From JBAXXL01 sp038206725 (GTDB lineage Bacteria; Bacteroidota; Ignavibacteria; Kapaibacteriales; UBA2268), in NCBI GenBank assembly GCA_038206725.1, contig JBBRAO010000017.1:1-58866 (forward strand): a stretch of DNA of 58,866 nucleotides, written 5' to 3'. Shown here piece after piece: positions 46,543 through 54,565 of this stretch. Numbering within the stretch: the first letter of the stretch is position 1; each line of letters begins with the position of its first letter. Position numbers and translations under genes: made by a program. Under the pieces are notes generated by a model. The model did not search any database, had not been told where the DNA came from, and worked only from the letters and a program-made list of their open reading frames with translations.

Positions 46543-46815
46543 GATGTATTTGGCGAAGGAAGAAGTACTATTGAAGTCATAAAAGGATTTCTAGTCCACA
46601 ATATATTTATATTTATTTTGCTAATTGTATTGTATATTGCTTGGAAATAGGAGCATTTCGGGGGTTTTCTCTTGTTGTGCCTTGGTTTGGCGATGGTCTT
46701 GTTTTTTGGCGGACCTTGGCAAATAATGTGCGGGACTTAGATATTGATTAGTTTGCTTGTTATCCTTGGTATTTTATTTTTGTGCAATTACTATTTGATT
46801 AAAAGCAAAAATTAA
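46543..46815 (+). pseudogene. Remnant of a small multi-helix membrane protein
   Basis: One frame from 46543 to TAA 46813-46815 reads as three membrane helices: GFLVHNIFIFILLIVLYIAWK, then TAG (46648-46650), EHFGGFLLLCLGLAMVLFFG, then TAG (46738-46740), ILISLLVILGILFLCNYYL. The sequence resembles small proteins with a WKWE-type joint, so the first TAG probably replaces TGG. No start codon remains. The rest of the gap up to 47000 holds only the repeat at 46846. Confidence 0.6.
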
Positions 46816-46845
46816 TATTTTCGTCCCAATAAATAGAATTATTAT

Positions 46846-46907
46846 CAATCAGGGATGATTGATCCACCGATAGCGAATATTTGGTGGGATAAGCATCCTT
46901 ACTTGTC
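46846..46907. repeat. Dispersed AAGGATG-type palindromic repeat, copy 3
   Basis: TCAGGGATGATTGATCCACC (46848-46867) is answered by TTTGGTGGGATAAGCATCCT (46879-46898), a decayed copy of the family at 4191 and 18132. Confidence 0.65.
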
Positions 46908-46999
46908 AGCGATATTTGGAGTGTTGAGACAGACCCCCAAAAAAAGCAACGCGATAGTTCATTTTTTAGTAAATTATTATGTAATTAATCGGAACAGAT

Positions 47000-47629
47000 A
47001 TGTGGCAGATTTTTATAGGCAGTATAATACTCAGCGTCATTCACGCGCTAATACCCAACCATTGGCTTCCTCTTATAGCGATAGCTAAAGCAGAAAAATG
47101 GTCGAAACCCGTTGCAATAGTTGCGACGCTGATAACCGGAATATCCCACGTTTTGAGCTCGTTAGTAATTGGTCTCATTCTTGGTGTTATCGGATATAAA
47201 CTTTCGAAATCATATACCGATTTGACTGAAGTAATAGCCGCGACAATTTTAGTCATAATGGGTGTTATATATATAATTTTAGATTTTCGCAAAAACAGCC
47301 ACCACCACTCACACTTCAAGAATCCCAATGAACTGAAAAAGAAATCAAAGTGGGCGATAATAACAACTCTAAGTATTGCTATGTTCTTCACACCCTGTAT
47401 GGAAATTGAGCCTTACTACTTCCAAGCCGGAATTTACGGTTGGTCGGGTATATTGCTTGTTTCGATGGTTTATTTGGTGATTACTTTGATAATATTAGTA
47501 ACTTTGGTTTACCTCGGATTAAGCGGGATAAACAAATTCAAATCGCATTTCCTTGAGCATCACGATAAACTTCTAAGCGGATTAGTACTGCTCGTTTTGG
47601 GTATAATTGCGTTTTTTGTGAAATATTAG
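47000..47629 (+). CDS. Polytopic membrane protein, possible metal transporter
   Basis: A 209-residue protein with about six membrane helices. HALIPNHWLP in helix 1 resembles the H-x5-H start of nickel/cobalt and related exporters, and a His-rich loop (KNSHHHSHF) between helices 3 and 4 fits metal handling, as in RcnA/NicO or HupE-like proteins. SMAMFF-type helices include FTPCMEIEPYYF, with a possibly functional Cys-Met-Glu. Function is a guess. The redox protein at 47699 is 69 bases downstream. Confidence 0.65.
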   Translation: MWQIFIGSIILSVIHALIPNHWLPLIAIAKAEKWSKPVAIVATLITGISHVLSSLVIGLILGVIGYKLSKSYTDLTEVIAATILVIMGVIYIILDFRKNSHHHSHFKNPNELKKKSKWAIITTLSIAMFFTPCMEIEPYYFQAGIYGWSGILLVSMVYLVITLIILVTLVYLGLSGINKFKSHFLEHHDKLLSGLVLLVLGIIAFFVKY

Positions 47630-47698
47630 ATTGACCATAATGGTCGGTTGAGTTAAAATTATTATTTTTGTGCTGATTTATTATTAGGAAAAATATAA

Positions 47699-48232
47699 AT
47701 GAAAAAAATAGCCATAGTATTGTTAGTTTTGTTGATGTTAACGATTACGTTCGCGGCAAAAGAGAAAATATCGCCACAGCATATTGTGAAGGTCGGCGAC
47801 AAAGCCCCTGATTTTACAATTAAATATCCGGACGGAACTCAAAAACAACTTAGTGATCTGCGAGGTAAGGTTGTTATGCTTCAGTTCACAGCAAGTTGGT
47901 GCCCGGTGTGTCTAAGGGAAATGCCATTTATTGAAAAAGAGATATATCAAGAGCATAAGGATAATCCCGATTTTGTGTTGCTGGGGATTGATTTGAAAGA
48001 AAATTCTGACAAAATCGCAGAATTTATCAAAACAGCAAATATAACTTATCCGATTATATCGGACATAGACGGTAAGATTTTCGAATTATACGCCGAAAAA
48101 GAAGCCGGCGTTACGCGTAATATCATCATTAATCGAAAAGGCAAAATCGCTTTTTTAACCCGCCTTTTCGAGCAAAGCGAATTCAACGCTATGAAAAAGA
48201 AAATCAATACTTTGCTAAAGAAAAAACGTTAA
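47699..48232 (+). CDS. TlpA/redoxin-family thiol-disulfide protein
   Basis: The 177-residue product has a signal peptide (MKKIAIVLLVLLMLTITFAA) and a redoxin fold: VGDKAPDFTIKYPDGTQKQL, GKVVMLQFTASWCPVC (C68 and C71), LLGIDLKEN, and GVTRNIIINRKGKIAF with the cis-Pro position changed to Thr-Arg. It is a periplasmic or membrane-bound oxidoreductase of the TlpA/ResA type. Basic C-terminus (KKKINTLLKKKR). Confidence 0.9.
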   Translation: MKKIAIVLLVLLMLTITFAAKEKISPQHIVKVGDKAPDFTIKYPDGTQKQLSDLRGKVVMLQFTASWCPVCLREMPFIEKEIYQEHKDNPDFVLLGIDLKENSDKIAEFIKTANITYPIISDIDGKIFELYAEKEAGVTRNIIINRKGKIAFLTRLFEQSEFNAMKKKINTLLKKKR

Positions 48233-48255
48233 TAGCGGCTTGGGCAAGTTTATTA

Positions 48256-48456
48256 TTTCATCCCTAAAGGGATTTCTTAGGCGAAAGGCAATCCTTTTTC
48301 TATAAACATTTCTTCTCTACGAGATTGAAGAGGCTTTCTTCGCATTGAGAATAGACCATAGACAATTGTTTCGCCCTTTCAGGGCTCTCTGAGTTGGAGT
48401 GTTCATTTGCCACGAGTTTCACCCGTGGTTATTGATATTAAGCTACTTCGTAGCTC
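48256..48456. repeat. Cluster of short palindromic repeats
   Basis: In 48256-48456 several small palindromes follow each other: ATCCCTAAAGGGAT (48260-48273), GCCCTTTCAGGGC (48373-48385), CCACGAG...CCCGTGG (48409-48428) and AGCTACTTCGTAGCT (48441-48455). All are REP-like motifs of the kinds seen at 14961, 53367 and 57376. No gene lies in the gap 48233-48992. Confidence 0.7.
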
Positions 48457-48547
48457 GAAGATGGATTCCCGCGTCCGCGGGAATGACGATTCGGCTTCTT
48501 TTGTTTTCTATTCCCCTTAGTTCCAAGTTGGTTAGGGGGTTTCTCTT
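48457..48547. repeat. Composite dispersed repeat, copy A
   Basis: GAAGATGGATTCCCGCG...CGCGGGAATGACGA hairpin, a pyrimidine-rich middle, then TTGGTTAGGGGGTTTCTCTT. The same order of modules occurs at 53557-53640 and, inverted, at 57297-57375. Confidence 0.85.
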
Positions 48548-48645
48548 TCTTCCTTCTTCTTCTTTCTTTCTTCTTTCTTTCTTCTTCTTTCTTCTTTGCG
48601 TCTTTGCGTCTTTGCGTGCTTCTCTTCTTCTTCTTCAAAATTTAT
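48548..48645. repeat. TTC-rich low-complexity tract with three GCGTCTTT-type units
   Basis: Nearly pure CTT/TTC repeats with TTTGCGTC repeated two to three times (48594-48620). It is not coding. The complementary strand reads as Lys/Glu-rich nonsense. Confidence 0.85.
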
Positions 48646-48992
48646 AATTATTATGCGTTTTTCTTTTTACGCTTTCTTATTTTTGGCGTTTGTTTATGTT
48701 TTTATATAAGCGTAATAAGCGTAGTTTTTGCAACGCGCATTCAAAATATTTTAAAAATAAGTTAAAAATAATTTGGTTAATTTGGTTAATTTGTATTTGC
48801 GAATGAAACAAATTTCGTTTTTTTATATAATTGAAAAAAAGTCGATGGTATATTGACTTGTGTAGAGTTTTTTGGAGAAATTATTTCCAAGCCGTTTTAT
48901 TTAATTAACCGGAAAACAAAGCATAAGAAAACGGCAATACTTTAGGCTAAATAATAAACTATTAATTAAATTTTAAATTACGGAAATAATTT

Positions 48993-49826
48993 ATCAAACA
49001 CATTTTAAAAAGCACAGTTCTTCTTCTAATAATTGCCTTAATGTTCGGTTGTTCAGGAGAAGAAATCACAAAACCTGAAATGGAAAAGAGTTTATTTACT
49101 ACTTACGCACCTGAAGTTAATCCATATAATTTCTGTGGCCAAGTACATAATGAAGGTTTGAATTACTGTATCGCAAATATTGAAAGATCTCATCCGGCAT
49201 TAGTTAATAATTCTCTAGACAGCATAAATACTATTATAGCAGAGTTTATGGATTTTAAAGGGAAACAAGAATTACCAAGTTCTTCTCTTTTTAATGCATC
49301 CGTTGGATTTCTAAATAATATAGATATTCATTATTTAGAAAATACCCTAGATACCTATGTTGTTATTGATTCGATTCAAAATGTTGAAATAAGAATAGCG
49401 AATGATTCTGTATTAACGTCACAAGAGAAGATGCCTTTGTTTGTATATGCTTCAGTGGTTAAAGGTAGTTTTAATTATTGGTTAAATGAACTTGTAATAG
49501 AATCATTATCTTCTGAATGGAACCAAGTTGAAACAATATTTGAGCAATATATAATTCATCAACAAGTTAAAATCAGACAAAGGCTCCAACTCACTCAAAG
49601 TCAAAAAGAAATGGTTGTAGGCATATTACTTGCCGATGCAGGTGGCGCAATAAGTGGGGCTATAAAAGGTGCTCTAATAGGTTTAGTCACAACCGGTTGC
49701 TTGATGGGACCCGGTGGTGCCATTTTAACAGGGGTCGGTGCCGGTATAATATCAGCAGTTAAAGCATCAATTTGCGCTTACATAACAGCTGTTGCTGTCA
49801 AAACAGCTTGTTCTTGGCTTTTATAG
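48993..49826 (+). CDS. Lipoprotein with glycine-rich C-terminal segment, apparent ATC start
   Basis: Unknown function. The lipobox MFGCSGEE is preceded in frame by (ATC)KHILKSTVLLLIIAL, a normal lipoprotein signal peptide, but no ATG, GTG or TTG precedes ATG 49041. The in-frame TAA at 48987-48989 leaves only TTT-ATC-AAA-CAC as its start. I therefore place the start at ATC 48993. The mature protein (~257 residues) is acidic with Cys in NFCGQ and NYCIAN, then coiled-coil-like IEQYIIHQQVKIRQRLQLTQ. Residues ~225-265 are a Gly/Ala membrane-like segment (GGAISGAIKGALIGLVTTGCLMGPGG), similar in character to peptides that insert into membranes. Confidence 0.7.
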   Translation: MKHILKSTVLLLIIALMFGCSGEEITKPEMEKSLFTTYAPEVNPYNFCGQVHNEGLNYCIANIERSHPALVNNSLDSINTIIAEFMDFKGKQELPSSSLFNASVGFLNNIDIHYLENTLDTYVVIDSIQNVEIRIANDSVLTSQEKMPLFVYASVVKGSFNYWLNELVIESLSSEWNQVETIFEQYIIHQQVKIRQRLQLTQSQKEMVVGILLADAGGAISGAIKGALIGLVTTGCLMGPGGAILTGVGAGIISAVKASICAYITAVAVKTACSWLL

Positions 49827-49833
49827 GCTTAAT

Positions 49834-50181
49834 ATGACTCCAATAATTATCATAGTGCTGTTTTTTGCAATCATTTTTTTCCTAATAGCTATCGGTATTC
49901 TTATTTTCGATAAAACAAATAAAGCTTATTTGTACTCAAGAAATATGAGAGCCTCTTTATTTCTTAAAAAAAATGAAAAACAGAAAGTAATTTTAGCTAT
50001 TAATTTAGTAAATATAAGTTGTAGGATTTCTTCAATTGTTGGTTGTATTTTATTAGCTAAATTTTGTTTTAATATAGTAATACTAATATTAATGTTATTA
50101 ATAATTATTTTTTTTAATTTATACTTACCTATTCTTATTTTGAGAATGATAGTACTAATAAAAAGATTTTTCAAATATTAA
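49834..50181 (+). CDS. Small two- to three-helix membrane protein
   Basis: Start at ATG 49834 (MTPIIIIVLFFAIIFFLIAIG), seven bases after the lipoprotein stop; the earlier in-frame ATG lies inside that gene. The 115-residue product has an N-terminal helix, a basic loop with KKNEKQKVIL, and two more helices. Its tight spacing suggests it works with the lipoprotein just upstream. Unknown function; possibly an immunity or accessory membrane protein (guess). Confidence 0.6.
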   Translation: MTPIIIIVLFFAIIFFLIAIGILIFDKTNKAYLYSRNMRASLFLKKNEKQKVILAINLVNISCRISSIVGCILLAKFCFNIVILILMLLIIIFFNLYLPILILRMIVLIKRFFKY

Positions 50182-50191
50182 CCAAATTAAA

Positions 50192-50234
50192 AAAACTACT
50201 CTATCTAAAATTTAATTTTAAATAGAGTAGTTTT
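50192..50234. terminator. Bidirectional terminator
   Basis: AAAACTACTCTAT (50192-50204) and ATAGAGTAGTTTT (50222-50234) form a perfect 13-bp stem with A/T runs on both sides. It separates the plus-strand membrane protein from the minus-strand terminase. Confidence 0.9.
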
Positions 50235-50265
50235 GGTTTTCATAATATAATTATGATTCATCCGT

Positions 50266-51747
50266 TCAAAAATCGCTAAGATGATTCTTCTTCCTTCCCG
50301 CGCTTTCCGGTCTTACTTTCGAGACGCTTGTAGTCATTTCCGCCAGATATGCCAGCGCGTCAACTTGGTCGTCGTGTTTGCCATTGGGGAATTTCAGCAA
50401 TTCGTCAATCAGGGCGTTCAGGTACTCGGCATTACGTTTAAGATATACTTTTCCGGCTTCCATTTTCGCGGCTAAAGGCAATGCGCGGGAGATTTTATCT
50501 TTATCCGCCCGCAAAGCCTTCACCGGCAAACCCTCCGCTTGCGCCTGCTGAACCAATGAAAGCTGATATTGCACGGCTTCTATGCCTATCAATGCCGGTT
50601 TGTATCGCTTATAAATGTTACGTAGATACTTTATATGCGATGCACCTTCGATTTTTTCCCGGATTATATCGAAAATGAATATCGAATTATCCGCCGCCAC
50701 ACCGCAAATGACAAACACCGTATAATCCGCCTGTTCCGTAACAGTTACAGCCAAATCTGCGGATGCCAGAATAATCAACCGCGAACGGGGAACCTGAATT
50801 TGCTTGCCCATACACTCATATTCCACATATTCTTCAAAATCATCGAAATATTGGAAGTCGTCGTTTTTAAAAATACCGCCCTTTTCTATATACGGTCTTT
50901 GCTGATATAGCGATGAGAACCAAAATGTGCCGATAGTGTCGCGAATTTCCTGAAGTTTTTCCAAATCGTACCGTTCCGCCCAAAGTGCCTCGCCCGGCGC
51001 GCGTCCCAAAATATCGTTTTCCTCCGCAATCGCCGGCATATTGAGCAAAGTCCATTTGTCGGGTTCATCTTTCAAGAGCCGTCCCGCCAAATCGTCTTCG
51101 TGCCAGCGCGTCATAATGAGTATTACCGTTCCTCCGGGCTCTATACGAGTGAATGCGGTGGCTTTGAACCATTCGTAAACATTATCGCGATAAGTTTGAC
51201 TCATCGCCTCGGCGTCGTTTTTAACGGGATCGTCAATAATCAGCAAATCCGCGCCTTTTCCTGTGATCGCTCCACCCGCGCCGATGGAATACATCCCGCC
51301 ACGGCGCCCCTCCAAACCAAAATCCGAAACCGAACCGTGGTTTTTCTCGATTTTCTCGCCGAACACATCGTAACTATCCTTCAATAATCCCATCACACTT
51401 CGTCCGAACGATTGTGCGAAACTGCTTTCGTACGAGGTAAGAATCACACGCTTATCGGGAAAAGTACCCAAAAACCAAGTCGGCAGGAACTTGCTCATAA
51501 ATTCGGACTTCCCGTGGCGCGGCGGAAGATTTATTATGAGCCGTCCCGAGCGCGACGAAACGGCTTTCAATATGTATTCCTCGAGCAACAGAAGATGTCG
51601 CGCGGGAAGCCACTTGCCGGTGGATGATGTAAATGCGAACCACGCCGGCGTCGCTCCGCAAAGCGCGCCTAACAATAAGTCAATTCGGCTGTCTAACTCT
51701 TCCGCCGTCAACTCAGGACAATTCGATTTCGTTTTCTTCGAAGCCAT
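50266..51747 (-). CDS. Phage terminase large subunit
   Basis: The 493-residue DNA-packaging motor. The ATPase has Walker A at residues 75-82 (PPRHGKSE), Walker B near 168-173 (LLIIDD) and VILIMTRWHEDDLAGRLL as the coupling motif. The nuclease half has ASADLAVT..DYTVFVI, IGIEAV and GKHDDQVDAL, giving the acidic metal-binding residues. Overlaps the portal gene by 35 bases. It is last in the minus-strand cassette, the reverse of the usual terminase-first order. Base composition here is clearly more G+C-rich than in the flanking genes. Confidence 0.95.
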   Translation of the reverse strand: MASKKTKSNCPELTAEELDSRIDLLLGALCGATPAWFAFTSSTGKWLPARHLLLLEEYILKAVSSRSGRLIINLPPRHGKSEFMSKFLPTWFLGTFPDKRVILTSYESSFAQSFGRSVMGLLKDSYDVFGEKIEKNHGSVSDFGLEGRRGGMYSIGAGGAITGKGADLLIIDDPVKNDAEAMSQTYRDNVYEWFKATAFTRIEPGGTVILIMTRWHEDDLAGRLLKDEPDKWTLLNMPAIAEENDILGRAPGEALWAERYDLEKLQEIRDTIGTFWFSSLYQQRPYIEKGGIFKNDDFQYFDDFEEYVEYECMGKQIQVPRSRLIILASADLAVTVTEQADYTVFVICGVAADNSIFIFDIIREKIEGASHIKYLRNIYKRYKPALIGIEAVQYQLSLVQQAQAEGLPVKALRADKDKISRALPLAAKMEAGKVYLKRNAEYLNALIDELLKFPNGKHDDQVDALAYLAEMTTSVSKVRPESAGRKKNHLSDF

Positions 51748-52831
51748 AACGCCTCATTAGGTATTGTTTACTGAAGCGCACACCGCACTCGCGGGCTAAG
51801 ATTTCGTCGCGCTTTATCATTTCATTATTGTCCATACTCATAAGCACAATTTCAAATCGAGGGTTGCCCGATTTTGCAAAATTGAGCTTAACTATGAACT
51901 CGATTAGCTTATTGACAACCGATTCGACAAGCAATTTGTCCGCCATCACCACTTCGCGGCGGACCTTGTAATGCACCTGACTTGCGGCGTAACTCCCGGA
52001 TTGGATTTCGGTTGTCAGCGTTTCGGAAAGGACGGATTTTGAAATTTCGTCATTACATAGCTGAATCAAATCCTTATACAAATCCACGGAACTGTAGCGC
52101 ATCGGCTCTTTCATTTCGATATGGATATCCGACGGTGTTACGATTACGCTGTCTTCTGTCATATTCGAGAGCTCTTCGGCTAATTTTTTGGCTTCTTCCT
52201 GCGACACACCGCGCGTGTATTGTCCCAACAGCAGAGGCATTCCGAAACGTTCCATAAAATTTACCCAGAAGCGTAAACCCGCCTGCTTGAATGTAACGGG
52301 CCAATAGCATCGCGAAAGTAAAGCCGTTCCGTAAGGATTTGTCGAAGTTGGCTCATAGATCGGCATAAGCAGTTTGTAATCAGGAATATCTTGATTGTCT
52401 AATCCGCCGCGTGAGGTGAATTTAATACTACCCGTGGTATCATAGCGGAACCATTCCTGAGGTATAGGCTTCACCGCTTTAGGCACAAGCATATCCGCGG
52501 ATTTATCCCAAATTACTTCCAACGGCTGATATCCGAAGAAAACCGACTCCAAAATATTGCGTATTAGCTGATGTATATCAATATTTTTTAGCATATTTTC
52601 TATAGATTTGCAGAGCGATTCGCTTTGACCGTTTGGTATGATATTCCAATCCATTGAAAGCAAACCGCTTTTGCGTGATTGGATACAGCTCGCCAGATGC
52701 GGGTCGTTTGTCAATTGCCGGAGCGTTTCGAATCCTCCGCGCGATTGGATGATTTTGTCCATATTTGGCAGTAACCCACCACCAGAAAATCCGAAATTCT
52801 TATTCGTGAACAATTCTTTTAGTATATTCAT
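51713..52831 (-). CDS. Phage portal protein (Mu gp29/DUF935-like)
   Basis: The 372-residue product has the DUF935 pattern: DPHLASCIQSRKSGLLSMDWNI, NILESVFFGYQPLEVIWD, FGMPLLLGQYTRG and LTTEIQSGSYAASQVHYKVR. Portals form the dodecameric ring through which DNA enters the capsid. It lies between the ~146-residue membrane protein and the terminase and overlaps the latter. Confidence 0.92.
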   Translation of the reverse strand: MNILKELFTNKNFGFSGGGLLPNMDKIIQSRGGFETLRQLTNDPHLASCIQSRKSGLLSMDWNIIPNGQSESLCKSIENMLKNIDIHQLIRNILESVFFGYQPLEVIWDKSADMLVPKAVKPIPQEWFRYDTTGSIKFTSRGGLDNQDIPDYKLLMPIYEPTSTNPYGTALLSRCYWPVTFKQAGLRFWVNFMERFGMPLLLGQYTRGVSQEEAKKLAEELSNMTEDSVIVTPSDIHIEMKEPMRYSSVDLYKDLIQLCNDEISKSVLSETLTTEIQSGSYAASQVHYKVRREVVMADKLLVESVVNKLIEFIVKLNFAKSGNPRFEIVLMSMDNNEMIKRDEILARECGVRFSKQYLMRRYGFEENEIELS

Positions 52832-52838
52832 AATTTTC

Positions 52839-53279
52839 CTATTTAGCTATTAAATATCCGCCGAATCCGCCAACGAGAACATAGAGCGGGATTTCCCACC
52901 ACGCGCGTTCTTTAATTATGGTTTTTATTTGCGTTTCGCGTTCCAAAGCGATGCTGTCCGATTTCGGCAGGTAGCTCATCGAAAAGTAGTTACCCGGGAA
53001 GTAAAATCCCAATCGTACCGTATCCAATTTGATAATCGTATCGGCTGTGGCGACAAATTCGCGTGTGCTGTAAACGGTATCGTGCAGATATTTCATATCG
53101 CTTTTAATTTTTTCAATCACTATCGGTTCTTGCCGGATGATTTTATAAATCGTATCGTAACGATATTCCGTTCCGGTGACGTGGCTTTGTGGTTTAAATA
53201 AATTTATCCACCAAATCGCCCACACGGCAAATAATCCTAATATCCCGATAGCGGCTATTATTTTCATTCTTGTATTCAT
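52839..53279 (-). CDS. Phage-cassette membrane protein with two terminal helices
   Basis: A 146-residue protein with a membrane helix at residues ~7-27 and another at the C-terminus (WWEIPLYVLVGGFGGYLIAK). The middle is charged, repeat-like and probably periplasmic (IYKIIRQEPIVIEKIKSD, TADTIIKLDTVRLGFY). It may be a spanin or membrane-anchored lysis or injection factor; no homology is evident. It begins seven bases before the portal gene. Confidence 0.65.
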   Translation of the reverse strand: MNTRMKIIAAIGILGLFAVWAIWWINLFKPQSHVTGTEYRYDTIYKIIRQEPIVIEKIKSDMKYLHDTVYSTREFVATADTIIKLDTVRLGFYFPGNYFSMSYLPKSDSIALERETQIKTIIKERAWWEIPLYVLVGGFGGYLIAK

Positions 53280-53366
53280 AAACTTCGTTTAATTTTGGTT
53301 AGTTTGTAAGTTATAGTAATTTTTTAATGAGTCATTTTGAACCTGAGATGGGGTTCTTCCTCTTAG

Positions 53367-53516
53367 TTGCCACGGCTTTTAAGTCGTGGTTTGATGTTAG
53401 TTTTAGTTAATTGGCTTTAGCCAAATTCTTCTTTTGCGTTTAAATAATCATTAATTGATTGGGCTAAAGCCCATAAAAAATGATGTTTCCTGCCCACGAC
53501 TTAAAAGTCGTGGCAA
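53367..53516. repeat. Nested palindromic element (BIME/REP-like)
   Basis: Outer arms CCACGGCTTTTAAGTCGTGG (53370-53389) and CCACGACTTAAAAGTCGTGG (53494-53513) are each palindromic and mirror each other. Inner arms TTGGCTTTAGCCAA (53411-53424) and GGGCTAAAGCCC (53461-53472) repeat the layout. This resembles REP/BIME elements moved by RAYT-type transposases, but no transposase is in the window. No gene is seen in 53280-53654. Confidence 0.85.
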
Positions 53517-53556
53517 TTCAAGAGTCTTCCTTAGCGTTCAATATTCCAAATTGTTC

Positions 53557-53640
53557 AAAGATGGTTTCCCACTTCCGTGGGAAAGACAACCTCCCCAATC
53601 TTCAGTTCCCCCTTGTTCCAAGGGGGTTAGGGGGTTTCTC
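53557..53640. repeat. Composite dispersed repeat, copy B
   Basis: AAAGATGGTTTCCCACTTCC then GTGGGAAAGAC, and further GGGGGTTAGGGGGTTTCTC. It has the same module order as copy A at 48457. Confidence 0.8.
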
Positions 53641-53654
53641 TTCTTCTTCCTTAT

Positions 53655-54221
53655 TTATAATTTATAATTTTTTATCGTACTTCCCTTTCCTATTTTAATT
53701 TCATCACCTGCAGAACCCAACGCCGCTTTTATACAAAATACTCCATCGGTGTTGGCTTTGAACCCTGCTTTCAAAAATAGATATCTGCCTAATGAAGTGT
53801 CGTTGATGCCCTCAAAACTTGTATATCCTGTTGTGGTAAATAAGTCGCCGCTTAGGATGCTTTTCAAATTTGCGTCATTTGCTGTATATCCGGCTAAAAA
53901 CTCAATTTCGACATCCGTTTCGCAACGCAAGCGCAAATCGTTCGCGGCTGTGTTTACGGATTTATTGATATAAAGCATCAGCTCTACTTCGTAATATTTG
54001 TCGGCGGTAACAGCAAAATGCAATCCGCTGATTTCAGTATAAACTGTGCTGTCAATGGCTTGGGCTGTGCTTTTTTCAATTAATGTGGAAAGCTCGTGTG
54101 TATGGTTTACATTTGCTTTCTGAGAGAGAGCCGCCGCAAGGTCGGACTGTGTGCTTATCTCGCCTGTCAATTTACCCCAGTCCAAATTGCTGACGAGTGG
54201 TGGAAAATAACTAATTGGCAT
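53655..54221 (-). CDS. Phage structural protein, receptor-binding-like
   Basis: A 188-residue product with SNLDWGKLTGEISTQSDLAA, ALSQKANVNHTHELSTLIEK near the N-terminus. These are typical of short tail-fibre or virion-surface proteins (the QSDLAAALSQKA-HTH signature). The C-terminus is beta-rich. It might attach to capsid or tail tip. Its stop falls just after the composite repeat. Confidence 0.7.
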   Translation of the reverse strand: MPISYFPPLVSNLDWGKLTGEISTQSDLAAALSQKANVNHTHELSTLIEKSTAQAIDSTVYTEISGLHFAVTADKYYEVELMLYINKSVNTAANDLRLRCETDVEIEFLAGYTANDANLKSILSGDLFTTTGYTSFEGINDTSLGRYLFLKAGFKANTDGVFCIKAALGSAGDEIKIGKGSTIKNYKL

Positions 54222-54235
54222 ATTTCATATTCCTT

Positions 54236-54565
54236 TTATTCATAAACAATTGAGATTGATAATTGACCGGAGATAATCCGATATTTCAGATAATCGAAGC
54301 GGATGTAACGGAACTGCGGATTCAGCATTAGTATTAAGCAATCCGCCGTATTATCCCATGAATTGACCGCAACTCGCTGAACAAGTGTTCCGGCGGGCGG
54401 TTGATTGGAAACGCTGATTTCCAAAACGCCGTCCATTGAACCGATGGCGTTATTCCAAACGATCTGAACCGACACCGCTTTCATTTTGTTATGGTCCAAC
54501 GGCAACCAATCGCCGAAGTAATCCAAGCCCATTTTCCAGTTTTCTAATATGTCATATACTTGCAT
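54236..54565 (-). CDS. Phage-cassette protein of unknown function (109 residues)
   Basis: Beta-rich 109-residue protein (VSVQIVWNNAIGSMDGVLEI, FRYIRFDYLKYRIISGQLSI), a likely jelly-roll or carbohydrate-binding small fold such as a capsid decoration or fibre part. It overlaps the lysin-like gene by 14 bases and is 14 bases upstream of the receptor-like gene. Confidence 0.6.
   Translation of the reverse strand: MQVYDILENWKMGLDYFGDWLPLDHNKMKAVSVQIVWNNAIGSMDGVLEISVSNQPPAGTLVQRVAVNSWDNTADCLILMLNPQFRYIRFDYLKYRIISGQLSISIVYE

Noticed and set aside
46648..46740. Recoded TAG codons in the membrane gene
   Set aside because: TAG works as a normal stop in several genes here (for example array genes 1-3 and the radical SAM gene), and this frame has no start codon.
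46855..47088. 77-residue ORF before the membrane protein
   Set aside because: It overlaps the palindromic repeat and the next gene in another frame, and has no recognisable protein character.
48438..48638. Lys/Glu-rich ORF on the minus strand in the TTC tract
   Set aside because: This is translation of a low-complexity pyrimidine tract, without a start context.
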